64,000 nt of DNA from JAEUHQ01 sp964538915. Lineage in GTDB: Bacteria; Planctomycetota; UBA1135; UBA2386. Position 1 is the stretch's first letter. Each line of letters starts with the position of its first letter. Location of the stretch: contig CAZIFB010000016.1 of NCBI GenBank assembly GCA_964538915.1, positions 25,012-89,011 of the forward strand, written 5' to 3'. Shown in pieces: positions 62,814 through 64,000 of the stretch. Below the pieces are notes generated by a model, which had not been told where the DNA came from, ran no database searches, and worked only from the letters and a program-made list of their open reading frames with translations. Position numbers and translations under genes: made by a program.

Positions 62814-62841
62814 AAGGTAGCGAAGGGAAGAGCAAGTGCAA
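62814..62841 (-). promoter_or_regulatory. promoter of tRNA-Ala
   Basis: On the minus strand TTGCAC (62841-62836), a 16-base spacer and TACCTT (62819-62814) point to the tRNA, with a precursor leader of nearly 60 bases. That leader starts with a hairpin of 8 bp (CCTCGCAG 62778-62785, CTGCGAGG 62799-62806). Confidence 0.6.
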
Positions 62842-62890
62842 GCACCTTCTCGCACCGGCGCAGCTCGCACGATCGAGCGATGGAGCGCGG

Positions 62891-62918
62891 TTGCGGTCGC
62901 AGCGAGTCGCGCTAGTCT
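62891..62918 (+). promoter_or_regulatory. promoter of the coiled-coil membrane protein gene
   Basis: TTGCGG (62891-62896), a 16-base spacer and TAGTCT (62913-62918) precede the gene starting at 63044 by about 125 bases. No start codon lies at the 6-7 base distance, so this message has a leader. It is divergent from the tRNA promoter, 49 bases away. Confidence 0.6.
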
Positions 62919-63043
62919 CGCGCGGGTCGACGGACGGAACGGTCTCGTCCAACCTTTGGCGCCGGTGCGGTCCGGTGTGGTTGGGCGCCCGTCGGTCGCA
63001 CTGGGACGGCGGTCGCGCACGCGTGCGGTCGTCGGCGAGGCAC

Positions 63044-63883
63044 ATGGTCAACAAGAGTTCGTTCTTGCAGCGGCTGAGGGAGCGGTGGGGGTCCGGTTCG
63101 GGGGTTCGGGTCGACGCGAATGCTGCGCCGACCGGCGTCGCCGCCGCCGTCACTGCGCAGCGCATCGACGCCGAGGCCCGTCCGGTCGCGACGACCTTTG
63201 CGCCGGCCGACGCGCGATCGCAGCGAAAGCTGTCGGAGCGCGAAGAGGCGCTGCTCGCTCTCGGCACGCACTTCCAGGAACTGTCGACGATGCTGCGCGG
63301 ATCGCAGGCGCGCATGGACGACCAGCTCGGCAAGCTGGTCTCCGCGACGAGTGCCTTGCCGGCGCTGTCGATGCAGCAGCTCGAGATGCTTCGCACGGTC
63401 GCGTCGCAGATGGATCGCCAGAACGCCCTCGGCGAGCAGGTCGCGAGCACGCTGACGAAGCTGCCGTCGTTGCTCTCGAACGTCGAGGGTGCGCTTGCGC
63501 GCGCCGCGGCCACGGACGAGCGCACCGCAGCGACCGTCCGCGAGTTCCAGGCGACGATGGACCGCATCCACGGTGCGATGGGGCAGATGGTCCACCACAG
63601 CGAGCAGCAGGTGAAGGCGTCCCAGCAGCTCGCCGAACGGCGCGACGACGACCTTCGTGGCCTTGCCCACGGCATCGAGGAGTCGCAGCAGCGCGCGGTG
63701 CAGGAGCTGAAGCGCACCACGGACGAGAGTCTGCAGTCGCTGCGGCGCACCACCGAGGACCAGAGCAACCGGCTGCAGCTGATCGTTCAGCAGAACGCGG
63801 GCTGGAACCGCGCGGTGCTCGTCGGCATCGGCGTCGTCGTTCTGGGCATCGGCGCCCTGATCGCGCTGCAGCTCGTGAAGTGA
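63044..63883 (+). CDS. coiled-coil protein with C-terminal membrane anchor
   Basis: A 279-residue protein, mostly alpha-helix. Residues 60-240 are a long heptad-like run rich in Gln, Ala, Leu, Glu and Arg (LSMQQLEMLRTVASQMDRQN, ATDERTAATVREFQATMDRI and RAVQELKRTTDESLQSLRRT), as in scaffold or methyl-accepting-like coiled coils. The very end RAVLVGIGVVVLGIGALIAL is one membrane helix, so it is tail-anchored with the coil in the cytoplasm. No HAMP or signalling tip is present. ATG 63044 is used because a promoter occupies 62891-62918, where a longer ORF would begin. The stop overlaps the next GTG start by four bases. Confidence 0.78.
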   Translation: MVNKSSFLQRLRERWGSGSGVRVDANAAPTGVAAAVTAQRIDAEARPVATTFAPADARSQRKLSEREEALLALGTHFQELSTMLRGSQARMDDQLGKLVSATSALPALSMQQLEMLRTVASQMDRQNALGEQVASTLTKLPSLLSNVEGALARAAATDERTAATVREFQATMDRIHGAMGQMVHHSEQQVKASQQLAERRDDDLRGLAHGIEESQQRAVQELKRTTDESLQSLRRTTEDQSNRLQLIVQQNAGWNRAVLVGIGVVVLGIGALIALQLVK

Positions 63884-64000
63884 CGAGCGAGCGCCGCCTC
63901 TGGCTCGTCCGTCACGGTGAGACCGAGGGCCAGTCCTCGGTCCGTTTCCACGGCAGCAACGACGTGCGGCTGTCCGACGAAGGCCGGGCGCAGATCCGCG
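63880..64000 (+). CDS. histidine phosphatase family protein, 3' end outside window
   Basis: The first 40 residues of a phosphoglycerate-mutase-like phosphatase. The start is a GTG that overlaps the upstream stop (GTGA). The peptide reads MTSERRLWLVRHGETEGQSS and then FHGSNDVRLSDEGRAQIR. RHGE is the catalytic motif with the phosphorylated His; LSDEGRAQ is the usual next helix. Possible roles range from alpha-ribazole phosphatase (CobC) to a sugar phosphate phosphatase; the visible part does not decide. The gene continues beyond 64000. Confidence 0.88.
   Translation, partial: MTSERRLWLVRHGETEGQSSVRFHGSNDVRLSDEGRAQIR

Overview
The window is GC-rich (I estimate close to 70 percent) bacterial chromosome, almost certainly from a planctomycete of the Saltatorellus/Poly30-like kind. 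The grounds are an exported-protein family with a planctomycete-type C-terminal module, an ECF sigma factor paired with a Ser/Thr kinase carrying a long helical-repeat tail, many GTG/TTG starts, and several genes that seem to lack leaders. Because of the GC bias, long antisense and out-of-frame ORFs are common; they were left out. I see no rRNA, CRISPR array, intact insertion sequence or prophage. There is one tRNA (Ala, GGC).

Layout. 1-4402: a small protein of unlike composition, then an amidohydrolase, a LarE-type sulfur transferase and an exported M28 peptidase in one operon. 4466-6918 (minus): two lipoproteins. 7054-11829 (minus): a four-gene surface-polysaccharide operon (nucleotidyltransferase, epimerase, CapD-like epimerase/dehydratase, glycosyltransferase-methyltransferase fusion) with GTGA overlaps. 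11965-20258: an aspartic-protease-like lipoprotein, ffh, rpsP, a proline-rich unknown, an epimerase, a DUF1826 and radical-SAM pair, maf. 20342-24576: rpmE, prfA, an unknown membrane protein, prmC, a PilZ protein, ssb. 24894-39874: six exported proteins, four of them a tandem array of beta-propeller paralogues of about 850 residues each, with glnS among them on the other strand. 39903-43602 (minus): sigma factor and kinase. 43654-46235 (minus): SGNH hydrolase and PhyH-type oxygenase, divergent from a NapH/CcoG-like iron-sulfur membrane protein at 46329. 47998-53833: TerC, a sodium/solute symporter, a UvrD helicase overlapping a sigma-54-type AAA+ protein without a DNA-binding domain. 54297-64000: B12-type radical SAM, a TPR membrane protein, a FemAB/CelD-like GNAT, a peptide-type solute-binding protein, a SPASM radical SAM, tRNA-Ala, a coiled-coil membrane protein, and a histidine phosphatase cut off by the window end.

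Four signals go beyond gene annotation. (1) A promoter form recurs in which a TTGnnn box, a 16-18 bp spacer and a -10-like box end exactly 6-7 bases before the start codon, pointing to leaderless mRNAs. (2) Two intergenic elements, after prfA and upstream of the B12 radical-SAM gene, share a 7-bp hairpin with a nearly identical 10-base loop but different stem sequences. (3) A densely folded stretch of about 150 bases lies between convergent genes at 55837-55984. (4) The last 308 bases of two neighbouring propeller genes are about 90 percent identical by eye while the rest has diverged, suggesting gene conversion.
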